64,000 bases of DNA from DTU089 sp002440045 (GTDB lineage: Bacteria; Bacillota; Clostridia; Oscillospirales; Acutalibacteraceae). The translations under genes were made by a program, and so were the position numbers. The notes under the pieces are model-generated. The model ran no database searches and had not been told where the DNA came from. It was given only the letters and a program-made list of their open reading frames with translations. Location: assembly GCA_937885695.1 (NCBI GenBank), contig CALABP010000088.1:1-64000 (forward strand), given 5' to 3'. The stretch's first letter is position 1. Every line of letters begins with the position of its first letter. Positions 6,783 through 15,596 of the stretch are shown in pieces.

Positions 6783-7598
6783 ATGTCATTTAAAATAGGC
6801 TTCACTTCAAATATAGGTAAAGAAAACGAGCGCAAAGAAGATGTTGCTTTAGCTCCCGAAAATACAGCACCGAAACGTTCTGTTGTCGAAGTGCGCTTTC
6901 CCGGGCGCGGTATAGACCTTTCGTATTATAACGATAAGTTTGACCTTAAAATCGGCGACATGGTATATGTTGACGGAAAGCTTGAGGGAAAGCTCGGCCG
7001 CGTTGTCGGCGTAAACTGCAATTTCAAAATAAAGCTTTCTGACTACAAGCGCGTTATCGCCGTTGTCAATACTGATATACACGGCACATTCTATAATGCC
7101 TTGTCGCATTTTCTTTCGTTTGAGCCTGAAGCTTTGCCCTACAGCAAAGCTGTAACATGGTTTAAAGCCCCCGAAAAAGACGAGGAGGAATTTGTCAGCG
7201 GAAGCGACGGCAGCGGATTTTCTTTAAGTAATCTTTCGGAAATGGACATTGACCCAACGATAGCCGAGCGCGGGCACGATTATTATTTGCAAAACTATGT
7301 TAAGTATTTAAGCCTTGACGGCACGCACGGCCGCGCCGTGGTGGTCGGCAGTGAAGCATATGAACTTGAGTTTGAATATGAAGAGGGTATTATTAAAAAT
7401 CTGACGTGCTCTTGCTATTGCAGTTTTAATTGCAAGCACGAGTTTGCCGCAATGCTTCAGCTTAAAGATACTTTGGCTCTTATAGAAAAGAACTATGCAA
7501 AGGAATTTGAGCGCACGCACTTTTTCGCCTTAATCGATAAATCGAAGTTTTTTACATTCGCCGTTGACGGGAGAGAGGCGGGAAGTTTTACAATTTAA
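6783..7598 (+). CDS. SWIM zinc-finger protein of unknown function
   Basis: A ~271-residue protein. At about residues 208-218 it has C-x-C-x4-5-C-x-H (TCSCYCSFNCKHEFA), the SWIM finger that binds zinc and often nucleic acid or protein. Before it comes ERGHDYYLQNYVKYL, the helix that usually precedes SWIM domains. The N-terminal half (FPGRGIDLSYYNDKFDLKIG) looks like a small beta-barrel and is not recognised. There are ATGs at 6771, 6774 and 6783; the first two are too close to the AAAGGA ribosome site (6765-6770), so 6783 is preferred. It is a single-gene unit under a palindromic promoter. Confidence 0.75.
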   Translation: MSFKIGFTSNIGKENERKEDVALAPENTAPKRSVVEVRFPGRGIDLSYYNDKFDLKIGDMVYVDGKLEGKLGRVVGVNCNFKIKLSDYKRVIAVVNTDIHGTFYNALSHFLSFEPEALPYSKAVTWFKAPEKDEEEFVSGSDGSGFSLSNLSEMDIDPTIAERGHDYYLQNYVKYLSLDGTHGRAVVVGSEAYELEFEYEEGIIKNLTCSCYCSFNCKHEFAAMLQLKDTLALIEKNYAKEFERTHFFALIDKSKFFTFAVDGREAGSFTI

Positions 7599-7621
7599 TC
7601 AGATTGACCTGCGTTTCAACA

Positions 7622-7660
7622 GGAGCTGTAAATGAATTTTTACAGCTCCCGTTATTTTTT
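7622..7660 (+). terminator. Rho-independent terminator after the SWIM gene
   Basis: Perfect 11-base stem GGAGCTGTAAA/TTTACAGCTCC (7622-7632, 7639-7649), then CGTTATTTTTTTG. Confidence 0.9.
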
Positions 7661-7751
7661 TGCGCGCCGCTAAAAATTGTTTTATCCGATATGGACTTGT
7701 AAAGACAAATGTGATAAAATAAATACAGAAAAATTTGAACGGAGGATTATT

Positions 7752-8630
7752 ATGAAAATCAAAACCGCATCGCTTCTTTTATCGGCTTTATTAATAATTC
7801 TGACGTGCCTTTGCAGCTGTAAAAATACCGTTAAAGACGGTGAAAGCACCGAAAATACCGCAGTGACGGCAGAGCCGCATTCAAATTCCGAAAACGCTTC
7901 ACAAACTGACGAAAGCAGCATTCCCGCAGAGCTTAAAAATCTGCAAAACAGCTTCGGCGAAAAGATTCTCGGCGCGGCTTTTTTGGGGTATATCGATACC
8001 GATGAGGAAAACGGTTTAAAGGGCTTTGTTGAAAAAAACGCTTGTTGTACAAAATATCCGTTTCTTTTAAACGCACATACGGTTGATTTTGACGGTAACG
8101 AGGTTTTCGCCTTTGTTCCGAAAAGCTCCGGGTATTCTATAAGTATAACAAAAGCAAAATTAAACGAAAACGGCGATTATGAAAATCTTTCGGGCGACGT
8201 TCTTTATGAAGGCTCAAAGGGCGAAGCCGTAATTCTTAAATGCAATGAAAGCGATATTTATTCTAATGTTACAGTCACAGTGAAAGGTGAGGGCGGATTT
8301 AGCTTTCAGCCGAGCGTTTCGCTTAAAGACGGCAAGCTGTCAAAGGGCGATTACCATGACTTTTCGTGCTACGAAACCGCGTCTCAAAACATTAAAATCG
8401 CAACGGAGCTTTTGCTCGAAAACCCCGAGGTTATAAAATATGTTGAAAACGGCGCTTCCTTGATTTATACGGGTGAAAGCGTTGAAGTCGGCGGCAGGCC
8501 GATGATGCTTTTTGCAGTCGGCAAAAACAGCGGCGACAGCTTTGTGCGCGAGCATCTTTTTGCCGTTTCCGACAACCTTGTCTGCTCTTATGACGCCTTA
8601 AATGACGAATGGTCGGTTGCGGGAAATTAA
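7752..8630 (+). CDS. Predicted lipoprotein of unknown function
   Basis: 292 residues from ATG 7752, which follows a GGAGG ribosome site; the frame is open further upstream without a ribosome site. The N-terminus has a positive MKIKT start, a hydrophobic core and a lipobox L-C-S-C23, so it should be lipid-anchored outside the membrane. A Ser/Thr/Glu-rich linker to about residue 60 precedes a ~230-residue domain I do not recognise. Single gene between terminator and the acetyltransferase promoter. Confidence 0.75.
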   Translation: MKIKTASLLLSALLIILTCLCSCKNTVKDGESTENTAVTAEPHSNSENASQTDESSIPAELKNLQNSFGEKILGAAFLGYIDTDEENGLKGFVEKNACCTKYPFLLNAHTVDFDGNEVFAFVPKSSGYSISITKAKLNENGDYENLSGDVLYEGSKGEAVILKCNESDIYSNVTVTVKGEGGFSFQPSVSLKDGKLSKGDYHDFSCYETASQNIKIATELLLENPEVIKYVENGASLIYTGESVEVGGRPMMLFAVGKNSGDSFVREHLFAVSDNLVCSYDALNDEWSVAGN

Positions 8631-8643
8631 TTTTTACTATCTC

Positions 8644-8672
8644 TTGATGTGGAAACCTCTTTGTGATATAGT
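8644..8672 (+). promoter_or_regulatory. Promoter of the acetyltransferase/flavodiiron genes
   Basis: -35 TTGATG (8644-8649), 17-base spacer, -10 TATAGT (8667-8672), 36 bases before GTG 8709. Confidence 0.55.
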
Positions 8673-8708
8673 TTTAAAATCATAAAAGCTAAAACGGAGA
8701 TGTAACAG

Positions 8709-9203
8709 GTGGACGAAATTATTATAAGACCCATTAAAGACGACGACATTTGTTCGTGCCTTGAAATATACAATTATTATATAACCGACACGACCGTCAC
8801 CTTTGAAGAAGAGCCGCTGACATACGAAAGCTTTTTTGAAAGAGTTAACAGGATATGCAAAACATACCCATATTTTGCGGCGCAGGTCGGCGGCAAAACC
8901 GTCGGATATGCTTATCTTGATATGTATAACGAGCGTTCCGCTTACAGGCACACGGCGGATTTGTCGATATATTTAGACAAAGACGCAAAAAGCCGCGGCA
9001 TAGGCTCGCAGCTTTTGGGCGCTGTTGAAAATGCCGGGCGCGACAGGGGAATAAACAATATAATTTCTCTTATAACCGAGGAAAACGAAATAAGCGTTGC
9101 TTTCCACGAAAAACACGGATATATACTTGTCGGAAAGCTCAATAAGGTCGGTCTTAAATTCAACAAGAGGCTTGACGTGTTAATTTATCAAAAAGAAATT
9201 TAA
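8709..9203 (+). CDS. GNAT N-acetyltransferase, phosphinothricin-acetyltransferase type
   Basis: 164 residues starting with GTG eight bases after GGAGA. The acetyl-CoA loop is seen as SRGIGSQLLGAVE (about 96-108), with the preceding strand LSIYLDKDAK, and the end VAFHEKHGYILVGKLNKVGLKF is typical of the PAT/Bar-like subgroup that acetylates the amino group of small molecules such as phosphinothricin or methionine sulfoximine. The true substrate cannot be read from sequence. It is 17 bases upstream of the flavodiiron gene and probably cotranscribed. Confidence 0.85.
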   Translation: MDEIIIRPIKDDDICSCLEIYNYYITDTTVTFEEEPLTYESFFERVNRICKTYPYFAAQVGGKTVGYAYLDMYNERSAYRHTADLSIYLDKDAKSRGIGSQLLGAVENAGRDRGINNIISLITEENEISVAFHEKHGYILVGKLNKVGLKFNKRLDVLIYQKEI

Positions 9204-9220
9204 GGAAGTGTAAATATAAA

Positions 9221-10375
9221 ATGGAAATTTCAGAAAGCATTAAATATGTTGGCGTAAACGACCGCAAAACAGATTTATTTGAAGGGCAGTACCCCGTGCC
9301 TAACGGCATTTCTTACAATTCATATGTCATTCTTGACGAGAAAACAGCCGTTACCGACACCGTGGACGCCGATTTTTTTGACGAGTGGATTTCTAATGTT
9401 AAAGCCGCTCTCTCGGGTCGCTTGCCCGATTATCTTGTCGTTCATCATATGGAGCCGGACCACTCTGCGAACATCAAAAAATTTCTTGAAGCTTACCCCG
9501 AAACGGTTGTTGTTGCAAGCAAAAAGGCACTCCAAATGACCGACGCGTTTTTCGGCGAGGGGACTGTCAAAAACAGGCTCGAAATGGGTGACGGCAGCGA
9601 GCTTCCTCTCGGAAAACACAGTCTTACGTTTGTTTCTGCGCCGATGGTTCATTGGCCCGAGGTGCTTGTTTCTTATGAAAAATGCGAAAAAATTTTGTTT
9701 TCGGCAGACGCTTTCGGAAAGTTCGGCGCGCTTGATTGCGACGAAGAGTGGGACTCTGAAGCCGCACGCTATTATTTCGGAATCGTCGGAAAATACGGTG
9801 CGCAGGTTCAGGCTCTTTTTAAAAAGCTTTCGGGATTTGAGATTGAAACAATCTGCCCCTTGCACGGTCCCGTTTTAAAAGACACAATTTCACACTGCTT
9901 AAAGCTTTATGACATTTGGTCATCATATAAGCCCGAAAAGACAGGCGTGTTTATAGCGTACGCTTCTGTTTACGGCAATACGAAAAAGGCCGCAGAGATG
10001 CTTTATGAAAAGCTTAAAAAGAGCGGCGAAACGGTCGAAATTGCAGACCTTGCAAGATGCGATATGTCGCAAGCGGTTAAGAATGCATTTTTGTTTGACA
10101 GACTTGTTCTTGCAACGCCGACCTATAACAGCGACGTTTTCCCATTTATGCGCGACTTCATTTCAAGACTTACCGAAAGAAGCTATAAAGGCAGAACAGT
10201 GGGGCTTATTGAAAACGGCTCGTGGGCGCCCGTTGCCGCAAACGTTATGAAGAAAATGTTTGAAAAAAGTAAGGATATAGTGTTTTCAGAACCCGTTGTT
10301 ACGGTTCGCTCCGCCGTTGACGCTTTAAGCGAGAGTGCTGTTGACGCGCTTTCAAAGTCTCTTTTAAACAAATAA
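9221..10375 (+). CDS. fprA: FprA-type flavodiiron protein (A-type flavoprotein)
   Basis: 384 residues, class A length. The N-terminal metallo-beta-lactamase-like domain has the diiron ligands H76-x-E78-x-D80-H81, H144 (PMVHW), D163 (SADAFG) and H215 (CPLHGP). The flavodoxin domain starts near residue 242 with the FMN loop ASVYGNT and has TPTYNSDVFP. These enzymes reduce O2 to water (or NO to N2O) in the cytoplasm with electrons from rubredoxin or a similar carrier, protecting strict anaerobes. All ligands are present. No rubredoxin gene is adjacent. Confidence 0.95.
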   Translation: MEISESIKYVGVNDRKTDLFEGQYPVPNGISYNSYVILDEKTAVTDTVDADFFDEWISNVKAALSGRLPDYLVVHHMEPDHSANIKKFLEAYPETVVVASKKALQMTDAFFGEGTVKNRLEMGDGSELPLGKHSLTFVSAPMVHWPEVLVSYEKCEKILFSADAFGKFGALDCDEEWDSEAARYYFGIVGKYGAQVQALFKKLSGFEIETICPLHGPVLKDTISHCLKLYDIWSSYKPEKTGVFIAYASVYGNTKKAAEMLYEKLKKSGETVEIADLARCDMSQAVKNAFLFDRLVLATPTYNSDVFPFMRDFISRLTERSYKGRTVGLIENGSWAPVAANVMKKMFEKSKDIVFSEPVVTVRSAVDALSESAVDALSKSLLNK

Positions 10376-10394
10376 AATCACAAAAACAAAAAAC

Positions 10395-10419
10395 GCCGCA
10401 ACCGAAAAACGGTTGCGGC
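10395..10419. terminator. Bidirectional terminator between convergent genes
   Basis: Perfect stem GCCGCAACCG/CGGTTGCGGC with an AAAAA loop, an A-run on the left and AAAAATTTT on the right, so it can serve fprA and the convergent membrane-protein gene. Confidence 0.9.
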
Positions 10420-10441
10420 AAAAATTTTGTTCGGTATTAAA

Positions 10442-10897
10442 TTAAAGTTCAACCTCTGCGTCGCCGAAGATGTCAACGAGCTTGTCTGCGTCGGGGTCAA
10501 CAAGACCGTTATACTCGTTGTAAGCACCGGCAATGGCGTTGAAGTTTCTTATAAGGAGTCCTCTTGCTATTGCGGGGCCGACTATTGTGACAAGTCCGAC
10601 TGTGGAAGCAACAACTACAACCGCACCGCTTTCGCTGAAGCTTAAATTATAGCGCTCTGCATTGTCTTTAAGTCTTTCGGCAAGTTTGTATTTCCATACA
10701 AGACCGAAAATTCCCAAAGTGAAAATGCTGATAATCCATGCGGGGAAGTACTTCATTGTTTTTTTGCCGTCGCCCTCGCAAAGAACGTTAACCTGTTTTG
10801 AAAGCTTGTGCCAAAAAACAAGAGTATAAATGCCTAAAGTAAGGACAGAGAATACATAATATGCAAGAATGCTTCTCTGAGGAATTTGGTTTTTCAT
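10442..10897 (-). CDS. DUF4234-like small membrane protein
   Basis: 151 residues. Two repeats of a typical motif, YYVFSVLTLGIYTLVFWHKL (13-32) and the equivalent helix WIISIFTLGIFGLVWKYKL, each a membrane helix ending in a Trp/Lys pair, match DUF4234-type proteins. A third glycine-rich helix lies at about 91-115 and the C-terminus is acidic. Function unknown. The ribosome site AGGAG precedes the ATG, and the gene has its own promoter. Confidence 0.75.
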   Translation of the reverse strand: MKNQIPQRSILAYYVFSVLTLGIYTLVFWHKLSKQVNVLCEGDGKKTMKYFPAWIISIFTLGIFGLVWKYKLAERLKDNAERYNLSFSESGAVVVVASTVGLVTIVGPAIARGLLIRNFNAIAGAYNEYNGLVDPDADKLVDIFGDAEVEL

Positions 10898-10932
10898 TCA
10901 GAAAACTCCTTTAACAATTAACAGTTTTCCTT

Positions 10933-10961
10933 ATTATAGCGTAAGTAAATATAAAAATCAA
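10933..10961 (-). promoter_or_regulatory. Promoter of the DUF4234-like gene
   Basis: On the minus strand: -35 TTGATT (10961-10956), 17-base spacer, -10 TATAAT (10938-10933). Confidence 0.75.
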
Positions 10962-11085
10962 GTGATTTAGCGATTTTCTGTTTAATATGTTTGTGTAAAT
11001 TAATCCTTTTAGACTGTAATTTTTAAAATACTGCTTTCGGCGGCTTTTTGTGATGCGGTTATGTGCAATTCGCCCTTTTTTGTGA

Positions 11086-11114
11086 TTGACATTTGCGCCT
11101 TGTTGTGGGATAAT
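11086..11114 (+). promoter_or_regulatory. Promoter of valS-folC
   Basis: Perfect -35 TTGACA (11086-11091), 17-base spacer, -10 GATAAT (11109-11114). The start codon follows by about 33 bases, leaving no room for a T-box leader. Confidence 0.85.
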
Positions 11115-11147
11115 AAACTGTATATATCAGTCAAGGGGGCGCTTTTT

Positions 11148-13850
11148 TTGAAAAAGGAGCTTGCAAAGCAATACGACCCGAAAGATGTTGAGGACCGTAT
11201 TTATAAAACATGGCTCGACGCCGGTTATTTTCACGCCGCGTGCGAGCAGAACAAACCCGCATACACAATCGTGATTCCGCCGCCGAACATTACAGGTCAG
11301 CTTCATATGGGTCACGCGCTTGACAACACCTTGCAGGATATTCTTATCCGCTGGAAAAGAATGTCGGGCTTTGACACACTTTGGCTTCCCGGGACGGACC
11401 ACGCTTCAATCGCAACCGAAGCAAAGATTGTTGAAGCTATGCGCAAAGAGGGTATTACAAAAGAAGAAATAGGCCGCGACGCGTTTCTTGTCCGCGCATG
11501 GGAGTGGAAAAAGCAGTACGGCGGCAGAATTGTCGAACAGCTCAAAAAAATGGGCTCCTCCTGCGATTGGGAGCGCGAACGTTTCACTTTGGACGAGGGC
11601 TGTTCAAGAGCGGTTAAAGAGGTTTTTGTAAGACTTTATGAAAAAGGTCTTATTTACCGCGGCAACCGTATGGTAAACTGGTGCCCGCATTGCAACACAT
11701 CAATTTCCGATGCCGAGGTTGAGCACGAAGAAAAAGCGTCTAATTTCTGGCATCTTCTTTACACCGTTAAAGAGACTGGCGAAAAGCTTGAGCTTGCAAC
11801 AACGCGCCCCGAGACAATTCTCGGCGACACGGCTGTCGCAATTAACGGCGAGGACGAAAGATATAAGCATCTTCACGGCTGCCACGTTATTTTGCCGCTT
11901 TTAAATAAAGAGATTCCCATTGTCTGCGACGAGCATGCCGATATGACAAAGGGTACGGGCGTTGTTAAAATTACGCCTGCGCACGACCCCAACGACTTTG
12001 AGGTCGGTTTAAGACATAATCTGCCAGTTGTACGCACATTTACTTATGACGGCCATCTTACAGGCGCAAAAGAAAAAGCCGAGGCGGACGAGCTGTTTAA
12101 TTCGGGCAGAGCTTCAAAGGGCGAACCCGAGGTTCTTGACTGCGGAAAATACGCGGGTCTTACCACGCTTGAAGCGCGAAAAGCTATACTCGAGGACCTT
12201 GAAGCCGGCGGCTACATTAAAGAGATTGAGCCTATAAAACACGAGGTCGGCACTTGCTACCGCTGTCATTCCGATATTGAGCCGATGGTTTCAAAGCAGT
12301 GGTTTGTAAAAATGGAACCCCTCGCAAAGCCTGCTATCGAGGCTGTTGAAAAGGGCGAAACCGTTTTTGTTCCCGAAAGATATACAAAAACATATATGAA
12401 CTGGATGAAAAATACACGCGATTGGTGTATTTCACGCCAGCTTTGGTGGGGTCACAGAATCCCCGCGTGGTATTGCGCCGACTGCGGCGAAACAATTGTT
12501 TCAAAAGACGAGGTTACTTCCTGCCCGCATTGCGGCAGTAAAAATCTCGCTCAGGACCCCGACACGCTTGATACTTGGTTCTCTTCGGCATTGTGGCCGT
12601 TTTCAACGCTCGGTTGGCCCGACGAAACGCCCGAGCTTAAACATTACTATCCCACAAGCACGCTTGTTACGGGATATGACATAATTGGCTTCTGGGTCAG
12701 CCGTATGATTTTCTCTGCGCTTGAATATATGGGCGAAGTGCCGTTTAAAACCGTTCTTATTCACGGTCTTGTGCGCGACGCACAGGGGCGTAAAATGTCA
12801 AAATCTCTCGGCAACGGCATAGACCCGCTTGAAATTATCGACACCTACGGTGCAGACGCTTTGCGTTTTGCGCTTGCTACGGGCAACAGCCCCGGAAACG
12901 ATATGCGTTTTTCTGATGAGAAAATCAAGTCAAGCCGCAACTTTGCAAACAAGCTTTGGAACGCCGCAAGATTTGTGCTTATGAATCTTCGCGAGGACGA
13001 GCCTGCGCCCGCAGTGCCCGAAAAGCTTGAACTTGAGGATAAATGGATTCTCAGTATGTATAACACCCTTGTTAAGGAAGTCACCGACAACCTTGACAAG
13101 TTTGAGCTTGGCATAGCCGTTCAAAAGCTTTATGACTTCATTTGGGACGTTTTCTGCGATTGGTATATCGAGATTTGCAAAATCCGCCTGTTCTCGGACG
13201 ACGAAAATGCAAAGAATACCGCGCGCGGTGTGCTCGTTTATGTCCTTTCAAACACATTAAAGCTTCTTCACCCGTTTATGCCGTTTATCACAGAAGAAAT
13301 CTGGCAGACTCTTCCGCACGACGGCGACAGCATTATGGTATCCGCTTGGCCCGAGTTTAAAGAAGCTCTTGACTTCTCTTCGGAAGAAGCCGATATGGAT
13401 AAAATAATGACCGCCGTAAGAGCAGTCAGAAACCGCCGCGCGGAAATGAACGTTCCGCCGTCAAGAAAGGCACAGCTTTTCATTTCTTCGCCCGAAGCTT
13501 CCGTATTTAAACGCGGTGCAAAGTTCTTTGAAAAGCTTGCGTATGCTTCCGAAATTATTGTTTCAGACGACGCGTCTTTCGAGCTTGAAAAGGCTGTTTG
13601 CGTTGTCACCGAAGAAGCGAAGATTTATATCCCCATGAACGAGCTTATAGATTTCGACGCCGAGAAAAAGCGCCTTACAAAGGAGCTTGAAGCGGTTAAA
13701 AAAGACCTTTCGTTCGTCGAAAACAAGCTTAACAATCAAGGATTTATGGCTAAAGCTCCCGCAAATGTCGTTGAGGCTCAGCGCGAAGCTCAGGCAAAAT
13801 ATCTTGCAAAAATTAAAATGATAGAAGAAAGTATCGAGAATTTGAAATGA
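11148..13850 (+). CDS. valS: Valyl-tRNA synthetase
   Basis: 900 residues from TTG 11148, eight bases after AAGGGGG; an open extension upstream to 11061 overlaps the promoter and is not used. The class I HIGH motif is HMGH (53-56) and KMSKS is at about 549-553. The CP1 editing domain lies between them (ATTRPETILGDTAVAI), followed by WFSSALWPFSTLGWP. The anticodon-binding domain and the C-terminal coiled coil (FDAEKKRLTKELEAVKKDL) are present. It charges tRNA-Val in the cytoplasm. Zinc-ribbon-like CADCGETI...CPHCGS is seen. The stop overlaps folC by four bases. Confidence 0.97.
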   Translation: MKKELAKQYDPKDVEDRIYKTWLDAGYFHAACEQNKPAYTIVIPPPNITGQLHMGHALDNTLQDILIRWKRMSGFDTLWLPGTDHASIATEAKIVEAMRKEGITKEEIGRDAFLVRAWEWKKQYGGRIVEQLKKMGSSCDWERERFTLDEGCSRAVKEVFVRLYEKGLIYRGNRMVNWCPHCNTSISDAEVEHEEKASNFWHLLYTVKETGEKLELATTRPETILGDTAVAINGEDERYKHLHGCHVILPLLNKEIPIVCDEHADMTKGTGVVKITPAHDPNDFEVGLRHNLPVVRTFTYDGHLTGAKEKAEADELFNSGRASKGEPEVLDCGKYAGLTTLEARKAILEDLEAGGYIKEIEPIKHEVGTCYRCHSDIEPMVSKQWFVKMEPLAKPAIEAVEKGETVFVPERYTKTYMNWMKNTRDWCISRQLWWGHRIPAWYCADCGETIVSKDEVTSCPHCGSKNLAQDPDTLDTWFSSALWPFSTLGWPDETPELKHYYPTSTLVTGYDIIGFWVSRMIFSALEYMGEVPFKTVLIHGLVRDAQGRKMSKSLGNGIDPLEIIDTYGADALRFALATGNSPGNDMRFSDEKIKSSRNFANKLWNAARFVLMNLREDEPAPAVPEKLELEDKWILSMYNTLVKEVTDNLDKFELGIAVQKLYDFIWDVFCDWYIEICKIRLFSDDENAKNTARGVLVYVLSNTLKLLHPFMPFITEEIWQTLPHDGDSIMVSAWPEFKEALDFSSEEADMDKIMTAVRAVRNRRAEMNVPPSRKAQLFISSPEASVFKRGAKFFEKLAYASEIIVSDDASFELEKAVCVVTEEAKIYIPMNELIDFDAEKKRLTKELEAVKKDLSFVENKLNNQGFMAKAPANVVEAQREAQAKYLAKIKMIEESIENLK

Positions 13851-15145
13851 CTTACGAGGACTCAATTTCTTACATTCACTCTCTTTTAAAATTCGGTATC
13901 CATCCGGGGCTTTCTCGGATGGATAGCCTTTTAAATGAGCTTTCATCGCCTCAAAAAGGATTAAAATACGTTCACGTTGCAGGTACAAACGGAAAAGGCT
14001 CTGTTTCGACGGCAGTGTCAAATATTCTTATTGAGGCAGGCTATAACATCGGGCTTTACACTTCGCCATATGTTACCGACTTTTTGGAGCGCGTTCAGTA
14101 TAACGGCAAGCCCGTAGAAAAAAGACTGTTTTCACAGTCTGTCGAAGAAGTAAAGAGGGCAGTCGAAAAGCTTAATAAAGACGGTGTTTTGATTACCGAG
14201 TTTGAGGCTTTGACTGCGGCGGCTTTTTTGTGCTATAAAAAGCTTGATTGCGACATTGTTGTACTTGAAGTGGGTTTAGGCGGAAGGCTTGACGCAACAA
14301 ACGTCATAGACGTTCCGCTTGTCAACATCATAACGTCGCTTTCTCTTGACCATACGGCGATTTTGGGCGATACCGTTGAAAAAATAGCATTTGAAAAATG
14401 CGGCACTCTTAAAGATGGCGGCACCGTTGTGCTGTCGGCAAGCCAGCCTGAAGGCGCATTCAATACGGTAAAAAGAATTGCAAAAGAAAGAAACAATACG
14501 CTTGTTTGCCCCGAAATTTCAAGCGTAAAAACCGTTTCGGCAGATGTTTTCGGAACGGAATTTATTTATAAAGATAACCTATATAAAGTGAAAATGCCGG
14601 GCGCTCATCAGATACTTAATATGACTTCTGCAATAGAAGCGGCGCGTATTCTTGCAAAAAAAGGTTATCATATCACCGAAGATAATATTAAAAACGGCAT
14701 TTTTAAAACAGTTTTGCCCGCTCGGTGCGAGGTCATTGCAAAAGAGCCGCTTGTGATTTTAGACGGCGGTCATAACGAGGACGGCGCAAAGGCGTTCTAT
14801 TCGCTTATAAGCGCCGAAATGAGAAAACACAAACGTCTTTTTGTTATAGCGGGTATGATGCGCGACAAGGCGGTTGAAAAATCCCTTTCGCCGCTTATCG
14901 CTTTGTCCGACGCTTTTTTTGCCGTAACACCCGAAAATCCGCGAGCCATGAGCGCCCGGGAGCTTTTTGACATTGCAAAAAAGTATACCGATAACGCGGC
15001 TTCTTTTGAAAACGCAAACGACGCCGTAAGGCTTATTTCTTCAAGGCTTGAAGCGGGCGACGTGCTTTGCGTTGTCGGCTCTTTGTATCTTGCTGGCGAG
15101 GTCAGGCGAACTCTTAAAGAGGTCTGTGAACAATTTGTTAAATAA
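13847..15145 (+). CDS. folC: Folylpolyglutamate / dihydrofolate synthase
   Basis: 432 residues, normal length. The P-loop VAGTNGKGSVS (about 45-55), the loop EVGLGGRLDATN and the C-terminal LDGGHNEDGAKAF are FolC marks. It adds glutamate to folates (and perhaps to dihydropteroate) using ATP. Coupled to valS through ATGA, an arrangement common in Bacillota. Confidence 0.96.
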   Translation: MTYEDSISYIHSLLKFGIHPGLSRMDSLLNELSSPQKGLKYVHVAGTNGKGSVSTAVSNILIEAGYNIGLYTSPYVTDFLERVQYNGKPVEKRLFSQSVEEVKRAVEKLNKDGVLITEFEALTAAAFLCYKKLDCDIVVLEVGLGGRLDATNVIDVPLVNIITSLSLDHTAILGDTVEKIAFEKCGTLKDGGTVVLSASQPEGAFNTVKRIAKERNNTLVCPEISSVKTVSADVFGTEFIYKDNLYKVKMPGAHQILNMTSAIEAARILAKKGYHITEDNIKNGIFKTVLPARCEVIAKEPLVILDGGHNEDGAKAFYSLISAEMRKHKRLFVIAGMMRDKAVEKSLSPLIALSDAFFAVTPENPRAMSARELFDIAKKYTDNAASFENANDAVRLISSRLEAGDVLCVVGSLYLAGEVRRTLKEVCEQFVK

Positions 15146-15177
15146 TGGGTAAATCAACAAAAGTCTGACAAAAAATA

Positions 15178-15206
15178 TTGACTGACAGTCATTTTTATGG
15201 TAAAAT
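15178..15206 (+). promoter_or_regulatory. Promoter of the V-type ATPase operon
   Basis: -35 TTGACT (15178-15183), 17-base spacer, -10 TAAAAT (15201-15206), 28 bases before the first gene. Confidence 0.75.
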
Positions 15207-15233
15207 CACAGCATATCAGGGAGGCGAGCTTAT

Positions 15234-15545
15234 ATGGTATCCGAATCCGTTGAAAAAATACTCAACGCCGAAAAAGACGCGTCACAGCTAATCGAAAAGG
15301 CGCATGCCGAAGCGGCGGATAAACTCAAAAAAGCAAAATCCGACGCCGCTTCTTACAGAGCCTCGGTTATGGCTGACGCCGTTAAAAAAGAAGCCGAGCT
15401 TGAAAAAGACTTTGACATTCGCAAAGAAGAAGCAAAGCGCGCGCTCGGCGAACGGCTCTTAAAAGAAGAAGAAAATTTAAAAAGCAGCGCGCTTCATAAC
15501 ATACAGCAAGCTGTTGAAAAAATTTCGGAGCTGATTTTACAATGA
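15234..15545 (+). CDS. ntpF: V-type ATPase peripheral stalk subunit (NtpF / subunit G-H type)
   Basis: 103 residues, almost all alpha-helical and rich in Ala, Glu and Lys with heptad spacing (EKAHAEAADKLKKAKSDAAS), as in the stalk subunit that pairs with subunit E. First gene of the operon and directly before subunit I, the usual place. The start follows GGGAGGCGAG. Identity rests on shape, size and position, as these subunits are poorly conserved. Confidence 0.8.
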   Translation: MVSESVEKILNAEKDASQLIEKAHAEAADKLKKAKSDAASYRASVMADAVKKEAELEKDFDIRKEEAKRALGERLLKEEENLKSSALHNIQQAVEKISELILQ

Positions 15546-15596
15546 CCCGCGTTAAAACAGCGGCGCATTTTGCGCCTTTTGTCGGAGGTGATTTTT

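Noticed and set aside
10962..11147. T-box riboswitch before valS
   Set aside because: The promoter at 11086-11114 leaves a leader of about 30 bases, too short for a T-box.
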